Shown: positions 41,253 to 54,316, counted from the first letter of the stretch. The stretch is DNA of 64,000 nt from Trichoplax adhaerens (GCF_000150275.1 NW_002060946.1:679815-743814), one strand, 5' to 3'. Notes: generated by a model from the sequence alone, not told the origin. Made by a program: numbers and translations.

Positions 41253-41656
41253 ATGAATATATTCATTGAGCAAATCAAAAAGGGTATTCAAATCTACGAC
41301 AAAAAGTATGTCGTATTAGATATGTATTGAGAACGAATAAAGCATCACAGTTAATTGGTGTATTCAACAAAGTTATATACAAATCCGGTAGAGAAACAGT
41401 TGACTAATCATTATTTCAAGTCAGTACTGAATTCGAATTAGTGCCGTATCCATTTACTTTATTGCGTGGATCTTGTTTTAAGGCTCTCCACACATTGTAT
41501 CCGGCATTTACAGTACTTTAATTTATTAATTCTGCATTGCAGCAATTTCAAGTCGGTTACCGTTTAATTCATGGCGTATTATGGTACATATACAAGCCTG
41601 GTAACATCTATCGTATACCTGGTGATGGATATGTTAGATACACTTCAATTTGTTAG
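41253..41656 (+). pseudogene. Broken coding-like stretch after the LTR-like sequence
   Basis: A 25-codon ORF starts at 41253 (MNIFIEQIKKGIQIYDKKYV). In another frame a continuous coding-like reading runs from about 41330 to TAG at 41656, interrupted by TAA at 41405 and TAA at 41519. It contains LIGVFNKVIYKSG, TEFELVPYPFTLLRGSCFK and YRLIHGVLWYIYKPGNIYRI. The spaces between the open parts are too short (about 30 bp) to be introns. It is probably the decayed body of an element or gene; family not recognised. Confidence 0.4.
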
Positions 41657-41720
41657 CTCTAGAGTAATTTAGCTGAAAAGTGTTAATAAAATTATATACG
41701 CGCAGAGCGCGATTAAAATG

Positions 41721-42663
41721 TTACCGCTCTAACTTTAAATCGTTTAATTTCTTTGTTATATCTACTTCCGTCTTATTATTACTGCATTTAGCATTTTTAT
41801 ATCCTTTAGTAACTGGATAGAAAATTTCTCTATTTCCTTTCCTTAGATAGGTTTCCTTGCTTACGTTTGTAGTTGATTTTGTAACACCTATTGATTTGGC
41901 ATTTGTACAGCTAGCAACTTTTTCGGTGTCAACTTTAGCAGTCTGAGCGGGCCTATGCTGCTTACTCATATCTGTTTTATTTACTATTGATTTAGAAGTT
42001 TGGGTAGCACTTTGATTAATAACATTTAAGCCTAAAGCATCTTGGTCTTTTAACAATTTGGCGTAGACCAGTTGTAATAGTTTAACATCAGTTAGTGCTC
42101 CATGCCCCAGCGATCGCGAAGACTTATCAATATTAAAGCGATCACATAACGAATCAAGTGAGGCTGGTTGTCTCGGATATAATTTTCTAGCCATCAGCAT
42201 TGTATCAATAACACGTTCGAAAGATATTTCAGGTATATTCAGTTTTTGAAATTCGTTATTGATAAATTTGATATCGAAATGGCCATTATGAATGATAAGG
42301 GTATCTTCTTGAATAAAGTCACGAAAGTCTTGTACTATCCCATCGAAAGTAGGAAATCCTTCTAGAAATTTGTTCGATAGATGATGTACCTCAAAGGCCC
42401 TTTCTGAGACTGGAAATTTCGGATTGATATAGCATTGGAATGTTCGGCTAGTTGGTTGATGATCGATTAATTCAAGGCAACCAATTTCGATTATTCGGTG
42501 GCCAGTTCTTACGCTTAAACCAGTAGTTTCGGTATCCAATACCACCTCTCTAAGAGGTGATAAGTTGCTGAAAGATGTTAATTGTCAAATTAGCAAAGAT
42601 TAAAATGTCAGGTAGGTACAGTACTTACTGCACTATTATGGCTAAATGGAATAGAAAGATCAT
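41721..42663 (-). CDS. DnaQ-type 3'-5' exonuclease (DEDDh), bacterial-like
   Basis: The main exon, 41721-42567, reads PLREVVLDTETTG, GHRIIEIGCLELIDHQPTSR, HNGHFDIKF, MARKLYPRQPASLDSLCDRF and GHGALTDVKLLQLVYAKLL. All DEDDh residues are present: Asp and Glu of DTE, Asp of HFD, and His and Asp of HGALTD. The closest match I know is the proofreading epsilon subunit of alphaproteobacterial DNA polymerase III (Rickettsiales-like); animal TREX and ISG20 exonucleases differ. A Ser/Thr/Lys-rich tail of about 100 residues not present in bacterial DnaQ follows. A candidate first exon, 42629-42663 (MIFLFHLAIIV), joins in phase across a 61-bp intron. Without it the frame has no ATG, only GTG, before DTETTG. 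It lies between clear eukaryotic genes. Confidence 0.85.
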
Positions 42664-44876
42664 TATTTTGGCTATTCTATCAACGATTAAAGTCAAAATT
42701 ATTCCATATTTGCATTGCTCCTCATAGGCAACAGACGGGTTCTCTCCGGTTATTACAAATTACGACTATGTATTCACAATTTTATTTTTTCATCTTAAGC
42801 CTATTTTAAACTTTGCCGAGATATTCACATAGTATCAAAGTTCATTACAGAGTAATTCAGTATCGGGCTCTTTTGTTGATGTCTCTTGATGAACGTCGGG
42901 ACATTAAGGGTTCACTAATCTCTTTTTCGTAAGGCATTGATATAAAATGCTGAGTACTGAAAAGTTAATTTTGCACTGACTTTGCACTGGCTCGCTTACG
43001 ACTTAGTAATACAGTACAAGCGCTCGGCTGAAAATATCTTTACATTTGAGTTCAATTTTTAATTGACTTTAGTTCCAATGCGATCTGATTCAGGTCATAA
43101 ATTAGTACAATTTGATCGAGACCATTAACTAAGAGTATTAAAAGAGTATATCAGGATAAATGCTCTATAAATTCTAAAATTTATGAATTAAAGTCGTTAG
43201 ACCATAGTTGCAACTTCATGACCATTGATCAGTCAGCAAACAGCTCGGACATGGTGCTCAAAAGGTACAAAACTTGAGGAGCTAAGTTGATGACAAATTC
43301 ATCTTAGGAAACCGAAAGCTTTCAGGCTCGGGCTAAATTCGATCTAGTATAATCTAACTTCTACGGCTAAATTTCTGCTATATCATATTACCTTTTAGGA
43401 GGATCACCAGACATCTTTTCATGGAATATGATTGTCAAATTGCATGCATGTCGCATAAATCTCGAGGTCTTTCTTATACATGCAATTTGTGTAAGCATTC
43501 CTACCACCTGGAGTACTGTACAGTAGACATCTAATGAAAGTAAAAATGACTTTGAAAGCGATAGTTCAAGCTATGCCGTATCATATTACCGCGCTGCAAT
43601 ACTGCAATCAATATCACGTACTGTACGCTAGTTGTACTGTACAGTGTAGAGTATACACTACACTACCGTACAATATTCAATATTCTATACGTACTGTACT
43701 GTACGTGATAGCAACAGACGGGATTCGTAACCTGCATACTGCATACTTACGGCAGGAACTAGTATGCATTTTCAAGGAAATCACAGCATGATGCTATACC
43801 ATATCTACTGCAGTTTACTAATATGTGATCAGTAGTTAATTACATGTGCATATCCCTATAGTAGTGTTAAATGATTATAATTCTCGATTTTATCTTAAGC
43901 GACGATAGCACATTAGAGGATCTACCGTCTATTGCTGTATTGAATAAAGCAAATTGTTTATTAGAATTATATTCTGCCTCAAATAACGTAGTGCTAATAC
44001 TGCCATAATAATTACTCTAAATACAGTAATAGTCGTCACCGCACAGTACTACATCAAATATAGACCGCATCGGCGTAGAACGTTTGAGTAAGTAAGTAAG
44101 CACTAACTCTTAAATGCCGTAGCAACCAACCCGATTAACATTCTATACTGTGATCGATGTATCTATAGATCACAGCTGACTGAATATTCAAACCTCACTA
44201 CTGTATAGGGTAAAGCTCAATTGTATAGGTCGCTTTCTAGTTAATAAGAGCACACTCAGATTTATGCAGCCATGTTATTGCTGTCTTTCTAGGATATACG
44301 TAGTTATTCCTTTTAAACAGCATAGCAACACCACCACATAAAATTTTCGAACAAATATTACAGAGATGGTTAATAGTTAAAAGTACATACTGTAGGTCCA
44401 AAAATAGGTATAATGAGAACTCCTTTTTAATTTCTTATTATTTCCAAAAATTGAATATTTAATTAAGAGTCTATAACATTCCTATACTCATTCACTTTCG
44501 TAAATATTTTTACATTTAAAATTCTGAAATTTAGCATCCACACATGTGGCATGTACAACACAGTCGATAGTAACGTCTGATATAATCGGAACTGACATGT
44601 GTCTATATACAGCATAAAATAATGTAAGTACTGTATTTAAAGTAATTTAAACAACTGCATGCTTCGTAGTGAAATAAAATTATGGAACAAAACTAGGCTT
44701 TCTGCCCTAAAGAAATTAATTATCAGACGAGCAAACACGTATACGTATATATATATATATACACTGAATTTACTTTTTGTTTAGATCTCGTAACTTTATG
44801 CATACTCCCAAATAATTAGTTTAAGATAACGGATTATGCATATTAATCGATACTATTGTTATATCATAGTGCAAAT
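42664..44876. other. Intergenic with GTAC repeats and an AT microsatellite
   Basis: No gene recognised. GTAC palindromes lie at 43508-43530 and 43618-43705, and a (TA)n tract at about 44742-44762. Confidence 0.45.
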
Positions 44877-47800
44877 TTACTCAAGTGTGTAGTTAAAAAG
44901 GGTTGTCGATCTCCAACTAAGAAGACGCACTACTACGAATGATAACAGTAGAACTCCCAAACCAATGAAGAAAATACCGGTCTGAAACGAAAATTTTTAA
45001 ATTGATTAACAAAAATCAATAATAAGATAGATCCTAATCATGAAAACATCTTACTTGCAATGAAGGATTTGGGACAAGAAACATCTTTAAATCAACAGAT
45101 TGCCACCTAAAAATATCAAATTTAATTTTAGTCTCATCTTTGGAACATAAATGTCGATCTATAGTCAGGTCTAATTTATAGAATGCAACAAGCATACCTG
45201 CTTTCAGCCCAAGTTGAATAATTTTTAGATTTATAGTCTTTAAGTAAAAATGCAGGAGATACAGCAGGCGAATAATAAACGGTACCCCTATAGCACACGT
45301 TTTTAAAATCTTGTCCTTGAAACCATAAATAATTATATGCCTAGTACAAAGCAATTTCATTAGGGGGATTTCAAGGTATCTTAATCAGCCTAAATTTTAA
45401 CATAGTTCATTTAATACTTACAGAGTTGTCTGACGTATTAGATTTACAATTGCTCTGCTTGGTTACATCAGCCAACTGATTTCCAGTAAAATACATCATT
45501 AAATGGTTAGTTAAATTCGTGACTTGATTAGGGCTTTGAGATACTCCCACCATACGAGGATACGCTGATGATGCTATTTAATTTAAATTAAAATCAACTG
45601 TTAAGCTCTATATCCATTCTAAGGATTGTAGCCATCTTTTGCGATCTACTTACGTAAATTTTTAGCATTACTATTCGAAACAACCTGCTGAAAGAGGGTG
45701 CATGATGCATTCTGAAGGAAACAGTGTAGCAACTCTGAGGTCTATAATAAAACATGCGAAAAATATTAATATTGTACCGGTAATATTATTAACGCAATTT
45801 GAACGGAGTAATTACTACTAAGAGCTTACCATATCTTCATCTGCTGTTATTTTCGATAGGTCAGGAGTAGGATTAGAATCAGAAGCCAACATATAAAGAG
45901 TTCTTGCAACAGTTGTTGCCAATCTGGTTAGATGCTGCAAACAAGTGTGGAGTCAGCCCGGTTACAGTTCTTACATTGTAGTTACCTTTATTTTTTAGCA
46001 AGTAGATTTAGGATCGAATTCATACCTTTGATAATGAATTTGGATCTCGCAATCCCTGTGAAGATAGCTTATCCATTACTTGGTTCAAAGAATCATAATG
46101 GCTGTTATAATAGCTAAAAAACGAAAGTAGCTTTCAATTCGATAATATTTTCTCAATCGTATGAAACGATATCTATAGCGAAGGTTATCAAATTTATCTT
46201 ACGCATTCGTAAAATTTTTTTTATGATCAGTTAATACGAGGCCAGATAGTCCACTATCTTTACGAAGAAACCTTTGTACTGAAGCTGGTGGAAGAGGCAA
46301 ATCATTGGATGCCTTACTAATATTAACTCCAGCACCAGTTCCCGCTTTTACCAATGCAGCGAAAAAAGCATCATTCTAAAACGGTAGACCCGAAATTTCT
46401 TGTGATACATGATTGATCATGCACAGATAAAAATTAAAGAATCAAGAGAATAAAATAATTTTGATACATACCCTCGATTTATCACCACTAGATGGGTCAA
46501 AGTGAGCCCATAAGGATTTTTCATCTTCCAGTCCTACCTGTCTAAGTTCTAAAAATTGACCAATGTTTTTCAATGTAATATTAGCCGGCCAATCCTAAAA
46601 TGAATCAAGTCAAATATTAGAAAGTTGAATTGTTAACACTCTGTTAATGCTAATTTGCCTTAGAATTGCCTGGAAACATTCCACTCTCCATATCATATAC
46701 CATCCTTGAGGATCCAATGTAGTCCCAGCTTTCCTAAATTTAATATAAATTCATCGTTATGGTAATAAATTATCACTAGATGCATTGATAAAGTCAATGA
46801 TCGCATACTCCTTGAAAAAATGCAAACATAATAGGCTTTTTCGGCTTCGTTAGCTTATTCTAGAGAAATTAAAATAGTAAGTAGTTAGCATAGCAAACAA
46901 TAGTCGCTGACTATAAATAAAGTTTAAACAAACCGAATTTTTGGCTTTACCCAAGGCATATGCTGCAGATAATAAAGTTATGAAGCCTGAAGCATCATTA
47001 TCAGTTCCAGGTGCAAAGTTGTAAAACTGGGATATGGAATCCAACTATAAGTTTAAAAGTTAGCTTAATCATTAATTTATGACTAGTACTGCTTTGATAA
47101 CATTGCTATAACATTAAACACTAAACCGATAGCAATGATAATACATTACAGAAACATTTTTTGTACTTTGTGCGTAAATGTATACATTGAAGAGATCTCG
47201 TAAATTAAGCTATACTGTACTGTAGTACTGGGTAGGCTATCAATGACTGATATACCTGTGCCGCTGCAATTATGAGTTCCCTTTCTTTAAGAGGGTTATT
47301 CATTGGATATAGTGTCGACCATACATTACTATCGCCAAGGGGATCACAAAATCCTATTACGTAGTATTAAAATAGCCAAATTATGCGTTAATTCTAATGC
47401 TTCCCTATACAGATTCTTACAATATTCATACCTCCAGATGTTAATGAACCAGCAATATTTCTACGCATGCAAACTTCAGTATTAGAAGGAGTAAACATGA
47501 AATCTCCCATTTGTACCGCACACAACGGATAAATTAGCTCTCCCTTGCTTGTAGGCATATTATGCTTAAGGTAGCACTACAATGAGATTTTGTTCAGAGG
47601 TTTTAGTTTAATACCGGATACGGTAGCATTATGTTACGTAAGTTTCTATATCTACTAATAAATCTCGGCTAGTACGCTTGTAACTCATATATACGTATAG
47701 GATATAGAACCTGTTTTAATCTTTGAATGTCATCCTCCATATAAACACGGAATATAGGAAAATCGAAACTTTTGTATAACATTCCACTTCCCTTTTTAGT

Positions 47801-48904
47801 GCAAAATACATCGATAAAGCGCATTAAAGTAACTGAAAGCAATACCAATTTATCTTTACGCTGTAGAGTAAGCTTACATGAGGATTCCACTCTATTCTTT
47901 TGCAACTCTGATATTGGCTATTGTCAACGTACATGCCTAAATAGTTAAGTGAATATAATTAATGGCTTCGAAAGCATTAGTTGGATATATCTATGAAATA
48001 ATTACGATTACTTTAATTTCTCTAAATTATTTTACCGAAGCCATCGTTGGGACATGGTTTATCAGGAGAATAAGCTAATATAAATGTAATTATAAAGTTT
48101 CACCAATTTGATAGTCATTTAAATTAGGCAAATATGATTACTATTTGAAAAAATATTAAGGAATGATTATAATATATGCCTATAGTAGTAGAAATACCGT
48201 CAGGAATTTCTTTATCATCAGAAGCAGTATCATTAGCTCCTAGTATAATGATTCCAGCAATCTTTCGCTTACTCATTAAGAAATTGACGTTGTCTCTGTA
48301 AGGAGATTTAATACATAATTAAGTTTTGATTAGTAGATAAGCGATATTAAGTAATGCATTTATGCTGTGATTATGTAGGATTATAGTTAGACGTAAAAGA
48401 ATTTTTCAAAACGTATCATTTTATTGCTTTGGTGCAATTTATCGGTAAAGTTCGCCATCATGCAGTTAATCACATCATATTGAATTAATTAATTATAGAT
48501 TATTGTAATACTAGAGGAATAGATGCATTATTTACTACTTACAAATTAAATAACTTTGGAGTCATTAACGGAACATAATCAATATCAAGCTTGCTTGTAG
48601 CTAATTTATTCATATCAGAAAAACTCTCCACCAAGTGTAAGACGCCAACATTTCGCCAGTACTTGGCTATAGGAAGTACATAAAAAATTTATCCATATAA
48701 TACAATGCATGTTAGATATCTATTTTAACTTTTAAAATTTCTGAACTATATAGAACTACAGCTTTTAACTTTACTCGTATCATTGATATTTTGTTCAATG
48801 ATGATATTAACCTTAAACGTCAACAATAGTGATAAGCAATTAGCATAGTACTGTGTCATTGTTACTTACAGGTGCATCCAATGCTGTGATTCTTATTGGT
48901 GTAC
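44877..48904 (-). CDS. NCSTN: Nicastrin, gamma-secretase subunit (first exon not found)
   Basis: Seventeen exons in order: 48870-48904, 48543-48661, 48197-48295, 47711-47917, 47432-47564, 47256-47353, 46934-47044, 46809-46853, 46659-46733, 46472-46594, 46203-46375, 46026-46113, 45830-45923, 45654-45741, 45422-45573, 45055-45106, 44877-44981. Key parts: WRNVGVLHLVE, IAGIIILGAND, FDFPIFRVYMEDD, CDPLGDSNVW, the DYIGSSRMVYDME block, LPLPPASVQRFLRKDSGLSG and FTGNQLADVT. The C-terminal membrane helix is GIFFIGLGVLLLSFVVVRLL. Nicastrin is the heavily glycosylated ectodomain subunit that gates substrates of gamma-secretase (Notch, APP). The signal-peptide exon upstream of 48904 was not identified. 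One intron (after 46659) appears to use a GC donor. Confidence 0.93.
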
Positions 48905-50743
48905 CTGACGCAATAATTAAATGAGGTGATATCACGGTATACCAGTTTATTCACTGTTTGGCCGTGAGCAACTGTCCAAAAAATGAGTCAAGATTAAGAA
49001 CGGTACTACTTCTTTATCTCTTGTCAAATACAAGTAATCTATTTTTCGATTCAATTGGTAGAAATAGGGTTACAACAAGGTTGTAATAATAGTGATGAGC
49101 AGTAATATAGCCACCGCTGTTCATTGATAGTACTACATTTAACTCTAAATTTACCTTACCCTCATTAATTACAATGACTAAGTAGCATACTTTTGGTTTA
49201 TACCATATACCAAATACGTAATCAATTCTACTATACAGTACTGTGATCATGACTGAATTCCATTTCTTCTCATTGTTCGTTTCCATCGAGCGAAATCAAT
49301 TCTACGTGTACGTACATACCAAACTCGTAAACTAATGGATTGAAAACTGATCTAATTCTATATGCTACAGATATTAAGGCATATAATCCAGTGATTACCG
49401 TGACATATCAAGATTAACCAAGCAAGCCGTAGTAGAAATCGATCACAACAGTTGGGCTTCATCTTTTCTCCAGTGGGGGAAATGACGTTTTCCTTCCAAT
49501 CCTTCAGTGGAGTGCGATCATGGTGCTGTACGATACAGTACAGTGCGATATAACAGTATAGGACACTACTGTACCGTGCTGATAAAAGTTGACTAAGGTT
49601 TACACTAGGCTGGATTCTAACTGTAAGCACTGCAGATACAGTACTACAGTACAGTACTGTACTGTAATAAGCAAATACAGTACTGTACACTGTAGCGTAC
49701 ATCTGTATAGCAGTACTGACGTCATACTGTACAGTACCTTACTGTACAGACAGTTACAGTACTGTACTGTAAACGTTATACTGTACTGTACTGTCTGTAC
49801 TGCATAAGTACTAGACTGGACTGGATCGGACCAAGCTGGACTTAGTCTTATAGTATGCAATACTGACTCACACTACAGTACAAAGAAAGTGCTGGTACCG
49901 AATAGCTATCTACTGAGTCAACTCAACTGGAGGCACTCGTAACTTGGATACCAACTTGATATAACATCGAACTTGGACGTATTCACATCGGCAAACGTAA
50001 GCGGTTATTAATTCAAAGTACTAGAGTACCTACTTTAATCAGGCTTTATCTGATACGGTTTGATAATAATTTAGTAAATCTAGTAAATTCTATTCCTCGC
50101 TCAGGATGCTATCGCCAGAGGTAAGATTAAGATAACATTCTTAACGTACTACTGTAAGCGTATTATGCCACCATCCTAAGTATACACGAAAAGTGATTCC
50201 TAGAACAACGGCATTAATTTTACTAGGGATAGTCGATTAAGTCTTGAGAGATAAAACCTTTCGTAGAAGTGCTTAATAATCAATACTTTAATGTGAACTT
50301 TGAGTAATTCTTAGTAGCCTCTAGTGCAATCATGCTCTTACTTAGTATTGTAGAGACCTAGACGTGATATCAATTGTTGTTGCACTATTGCATTGCAATT
50401 TTCAATAGTATATTATAATAAAATGTACGAGTATGTATAGTACATATTTTTAAGATTATTTACGAAGGTATGAACGAGTACCAACGATTAAATACAAAGA
50501 GAGTCTAGACTATTTATACAATAACTACCAGTATCATATAAGTTTATACATACGTGAACGTAATAGAAGTATAAAATTATGATGCCTTTACATCAAGCGA
50601 TTAATTTATTAGTAACTCTTCTAGTTACTGCTTGAACATCATTAGAACGGAAGAGTATAACTTGCAGTATTACACGTATACAACTGCAGTTGGTGACAAT
50701 TACATAAATCACGTTTTGCTTAAATTATAACACACTAATAAGT
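48905..50743. other. Region with GTAC repeat cluster; no gene recognised
   Basis: It probably contains the missing nicastrin first exon. The ORFs at 49358-49860 on both strands run through palindromic GTAC repeats and are not credible genes. Confidence 0.45.
49525..49800. repeat. GTAC palindromic repeat cluster
   Basis: Alternating tacagtac and gtactgta blocks, for example 49637-49668 and 49750-49798, forming many short inverted repeats of the same type as at 39650, 43620, 61050 and 32540. Confidence 0.9.
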
Positions 50744-51208
50744 ATGAATACACGCTTGCAGTATAGAGATAGTGCTAGAGGCGCTTCAAAAACAATTAAG
50801 GAAGTTTTACCCAAGTGTGGTATGCTGTTTGCTGAAGAAGGTGCTCAAGCCGTAAGTTTATCTTTAAAACAGATATTATTATGTCCGATGTGTAAAGAAT
50901 TTAACTGCATTGCATTATGTATTTACAAGATTCTTTGCAAACCGAAATTAATGCCTTTGAAATCGGTTACACTTGAAAAACTAGATAAGATGCAAAAAGA
51001 GGCAAGTATTATGTTATAGTTGATCGTCAACTATCATCAGTTATTTCCTTTTTCGTAGTATTAATGCTGCATATAAACCTCCATTCCACTTATCACCTAT
51101 TAAATAATGTTTGCAAAACTATCGATCCAATAATATATTTAGGCTCAAGAAACTGTTAAGCAACAGGAACTTCAAAAATTAGCTGAGGAAGAAGAAAAGA
51201 TCGCTTGA
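50744..51208 (+). CDS. BBIP1: BBIP1 (BBS18), BBSome-interacting protein
   Basis: Three exons, 50744-50851, 50930-51001 and 51143-51208, join in phase to 81 aa (human 92). Conserved core: EVLPKCGMLFAEEGAQA, ILCKPKLMPLKSVTLEKLDK and QETVKQQELQKLAEEEE; the human protein has [20 protein letters not shown] at the same place. BBIP1 is the smallest BBSome subunit, required for BBSome assembly, ciliogenesis and tubulin acetylation. The second intron starts with GC (gag|gcaagt) and ends atttag. Ignoring the splices gives a misleading 91-codon ORF from the same ATG. The gene converges with CFAP68. Confidence 0.92.
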
Positions 51209-52095
51209 ATACAATATATGTATAGTTTAAGACAACATCTAATATACTGTCATTCTATAAAGCATTCTACAGAAAAAATATGAATTTTTTCAAATTACAA
51301 TCAATCAGTATCTTAACTAGATAGACGATTCATCCGGGAGTAATGATAGAGTAGTGATACTTCAGTAGGAGAGTGTACTACTTGAACTATAGATAATATA
51401 GCGTGTTCAAAGTTCCGGATATATTGCACACTTCCATGCAATAGCAATTATAATTGATACCGTATAATTTATTAAAATTTGTTCATGATTGCTTAAATTA
51501 TCTTAGTTATTGCTGCCGTTCTATTGATTATCGCGTGTAAATAGATGAACTCAAGGCATATTATGGCTAGATTGTAATTTAAGATCACCTACACTTGAAA
51601 CCTCCATGATAAAATGTAATGCATATTCACGTATCAAATCATAAGCTTTAATAAACTTTATATTTCAAATTAAGTCCAATGATACTTTCTTAAATATTGT
51701 GATATACCTAAAACTACTAATTACATATCGTGAATACACATAGAAGCTACATAGTAAGCATGTGGAGTAAGCATATATTGCATAATTTAGGGATATCTTG
51801 AATAGAATTAAGAGCCATGTAAGTATTTCATATATAATAAAGCATTGCTAACCAGCAACTGTACAAACAGTGAAAACTTTAAGCTATTAAAACATAAGAT
51901 ATTTAATTTAATCATGATTTCAACTTTATGCCGATAATGCTATATTTATTCCCTAAAAATATAGAAAAAAATTTAATTTTATAAAAAACGATAACCTTTT
52001 TACGTTGATCAGATTTAAGTCACAATCTACGTCTCTATGGAATAAATGCATAAAGTAGTTTGATTTAAGAGTATATGTGCCTTTGCAGAACAGTC
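51209..52095. other. Convergent intergenic spacer, nothing recognisable
   Basis: 3' flanks of BBIP1 (+) and CFAP68 (-); AT-rich, no ORF or repeat that I can support. Confidence 0.5.
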
Positions 52096-53148
52096 TTACG
52101 CTGTTTTTGCAAATTTCTTCCACTGATCAACATACGCAGCTCCAGATGTTGTCAGAAATGTGTTATATGTGTTTCTAAGAGGAGGGAGATCTAACTCTGG
52201 TTGATGAGCAGGAAAGGCATATTTATCTCTACCTGTAATGTTTTAAATCGTAATATATATATCATTTATCAAGAAATTTGAGATATTTGATACTGGAATA
52301 ACTAATTTTTCATAGCCTATTTTAAAACACAATCTAGCAGTCAAATTATGGTATCTTTTCAAATACTACTTCGTTAATTATAATCACGCTATTTTACGGC
52401 TTACTTTTTAACTTGCGAACTTGGTGGTCGATTTCTGGGGACTTTTTCGAAACGTATTCGACATTGTAGGTGGTTTCATAGTAGTGAGAAAACTATACAA
52501 GAATAACAACTGGGGTTTTAATGTTTATTTTAAATGTAAATAATTTTTATTCTAAATCAAGTAATGCACTTTTACTGCAATACAAAACTGTAAATCGTTA
52601 TCGCTAGCTATTAATAATATAATGTACGCTCATATATTGTTATAATTTTTTGATTAATGTTAATATAATTATTATAAAACATATTACTGCATTGATAATG
52701 ATCGTTTTACTAATATATTGGATAAGCGGATGTATGATCACACTGCTTCAACTATAGCCAACATTATAGCGTAAAGGAAAAAACTATGAATTCTATATAG
52801 TTACGATTATATAATCACTGTTATACACATTCCATTTATATATATATGACATACGAGTATATTGGTCATAAAACCAATTAACTTATTCATATGTAAGACA
52901 ACATTATTTAATGATCGTCATTCACTTACCCGTGATGGTAGGCATTTTCTTTTACTTACGCTAGTAAGATCTAGCTTTTCTTCCACCCAGTTACCTACTA
53001 GTACTCCCTTCCGATAGACATCATCGCGTTTACCAGATCTCCAGCCGAATTGACTAAATTTATTTTTGTCTGTGTGATCCCAAACTTCTCCTTGGGTTGT
53101 AGCCCTCACATAACTCATAAAAGGCAAATCTGTTTGGTTTTGAGCCAT
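52096..53148 (-). CDS. CFAP68: CFAP68 (C11orf1-like), ciliary microtubule inner protein
   Basis: Three exons, 52930-53148, 52405-52492 and 52096-52232, phases closing, 147 aa. Signature segments: NKFSQFGWRSGKRDD, VLVGNWVEEKLDL, PSRFSHYYETTYNVEY across the first junction, and FPAHQPELDLPPL near the C-terminus. They line up with vertebrate C11orf1/CFAP68, a small protein found inside the doublet-microtubule lumen of motile axonemes. I recalled the vertebrate sequence from memory, so the name is good but not certain. The first ATG is at 53148; the frame open upstream has only TTG. An RFX-type X-box lies 114 bp upstream. Confidence 0.82.
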
Positions 53149-53261
53149 CTTATGCAAATTAAAGCTTTTACTACAGGTAAGTATGTTTTATAAATTGAAC
53201 AGCGGGGCTAACAACATGTCATATACGCACTAACTTCCTATGACTTGGTGGGAAGCCCAAA

Positions 53262-53275
53262 GTTACTATAGCAAC
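53262..53275. promoter_or_regulatory. RFX X-box of CFAP68
   Basis: gttactatagcaac fits GTYNCC-AT-RGNAAC with a single mismatch (T at position 6) and lies 114 bp before the CFAP68 start codon, a typical distance for a ciliary X-box. Confidence 0.6.
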
Positions 53276-54316
53276 CATATGATAAATCCAATTTCATGGT
53301 ACAACTGGGGGTCATACTCGTACAGATAGTATAGTCAGTACATTAGCCATTAAGCACCCTTCAGTATCATACTATTGGTTAAAGAAAAGAGAGGCAGCTT
53401 AGTAGCATTAATTAATTAATTAATTAATAAATTGATTAATTTGTTTTGTTCTCAAAAGAATAGAAAAGCTAGTGATGCGAAGTTACTCGCGCATGATCTT
53501 TATCTGATTTCTATGGCCTCATATTTCTCGAAATTTATAAGATCTACGCAAATTAAAATGGATGTCGACTTGTGCCAAGATAGTTTTGATCTGCATATCT
53601 CAGCCAAACTTTATATTTAGAGTGATGATTCATGTTTTTTATAATTTAGTTATTGTTTAATGGGAGAGTCCTAAAATAATACTGTGACTAAGATCAAGTT
53701 CTAGGACAGTACTAAATATCAAACAGTTCGCCTAAGCAATGATATACATTGTATATTCATATCGTGCAGTGCATGCGTAGAAATAATATAAGACTATACA
53801 TATGTACTAAGCATCTTATTAAATTTAATGACTTCTTACTGTCAGTGAATCATATAATGCAGATGATTTGATATCCTAAAGGAATGTTACAGTAAATTAT
53901 TTCAGAGTGAATTTACATACCTGCTCGCGAGGCATTGTGGAAGTAAACTTTAAGATATATCGTAGCAAATTTAACACTTTTCTGTCGTTTATAGTTTTTT
54001 TCTACAAAGTCAGCTCTCGTTGCAATTTTGTGCTTAAATTGCCGGCCTTTCAGCTATTTAAGTGAGTTATAGGAAATTCAATCACCTCCGAATTACTGCA
54101 ATTAATTCCACTGTTAAGATATTAAAGTTAATTTTATATGTTAATTCTATATTATTTGCAGTCACTATCTGAACAATTTATGCCATATTTGTAGCGGATA
54201 TATGCTTATAAGAACATACTGCAATCCATAAGCTTCGCTATTTATTAAGATTAACACTGATTCCTTAATTGGACTTCTATACCATACTTTCTTTTTAGCT
54301 GAAATACGTGTCAAAA
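53276..54316. other. Divergent intergenic region
   Basis: Between the CFAP68 (-) and CPBP protease (+) starts. It contains an (ATTA)n run at 53409-53430. The ORF at 53432-53620 has no recognisable motif. Confidence 0.45.

Noticed and set aside
41721-42567. DnaQ gene as bacterial contamination of the assembly
   Set aside because: The flanks are AT-rich eukaryotic DNA with GTAC repeats, the base composition is the same, and a non-bacterial tail and an in-phase short first exon are present; contamination is not fully excluded.
45034-45360. Minus-strand 108-aa ORF
   Set aside because: It runs in the wrong frame across a true nicastrin exon (45055-45106) and its flanking introns.
49014-49286. 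Minus-strand 90-aa ORF as the nicastrin first exon
   Set aside because: It has no signal peptide at its start and no suitable in-phase donor toward 48904.
49358-49860. Overlapping ORFs on both strands
   Set aside because: Same reason: palindromic GTAC repeats leave frames open on both strands.
50744-51019. Unspliced 91-aa reading of BBIP1
   Set aside because: Splicing at 50851/50930 and 51001/51143 restores the conserved BBIP1 core, while the unspliced text between has no match.
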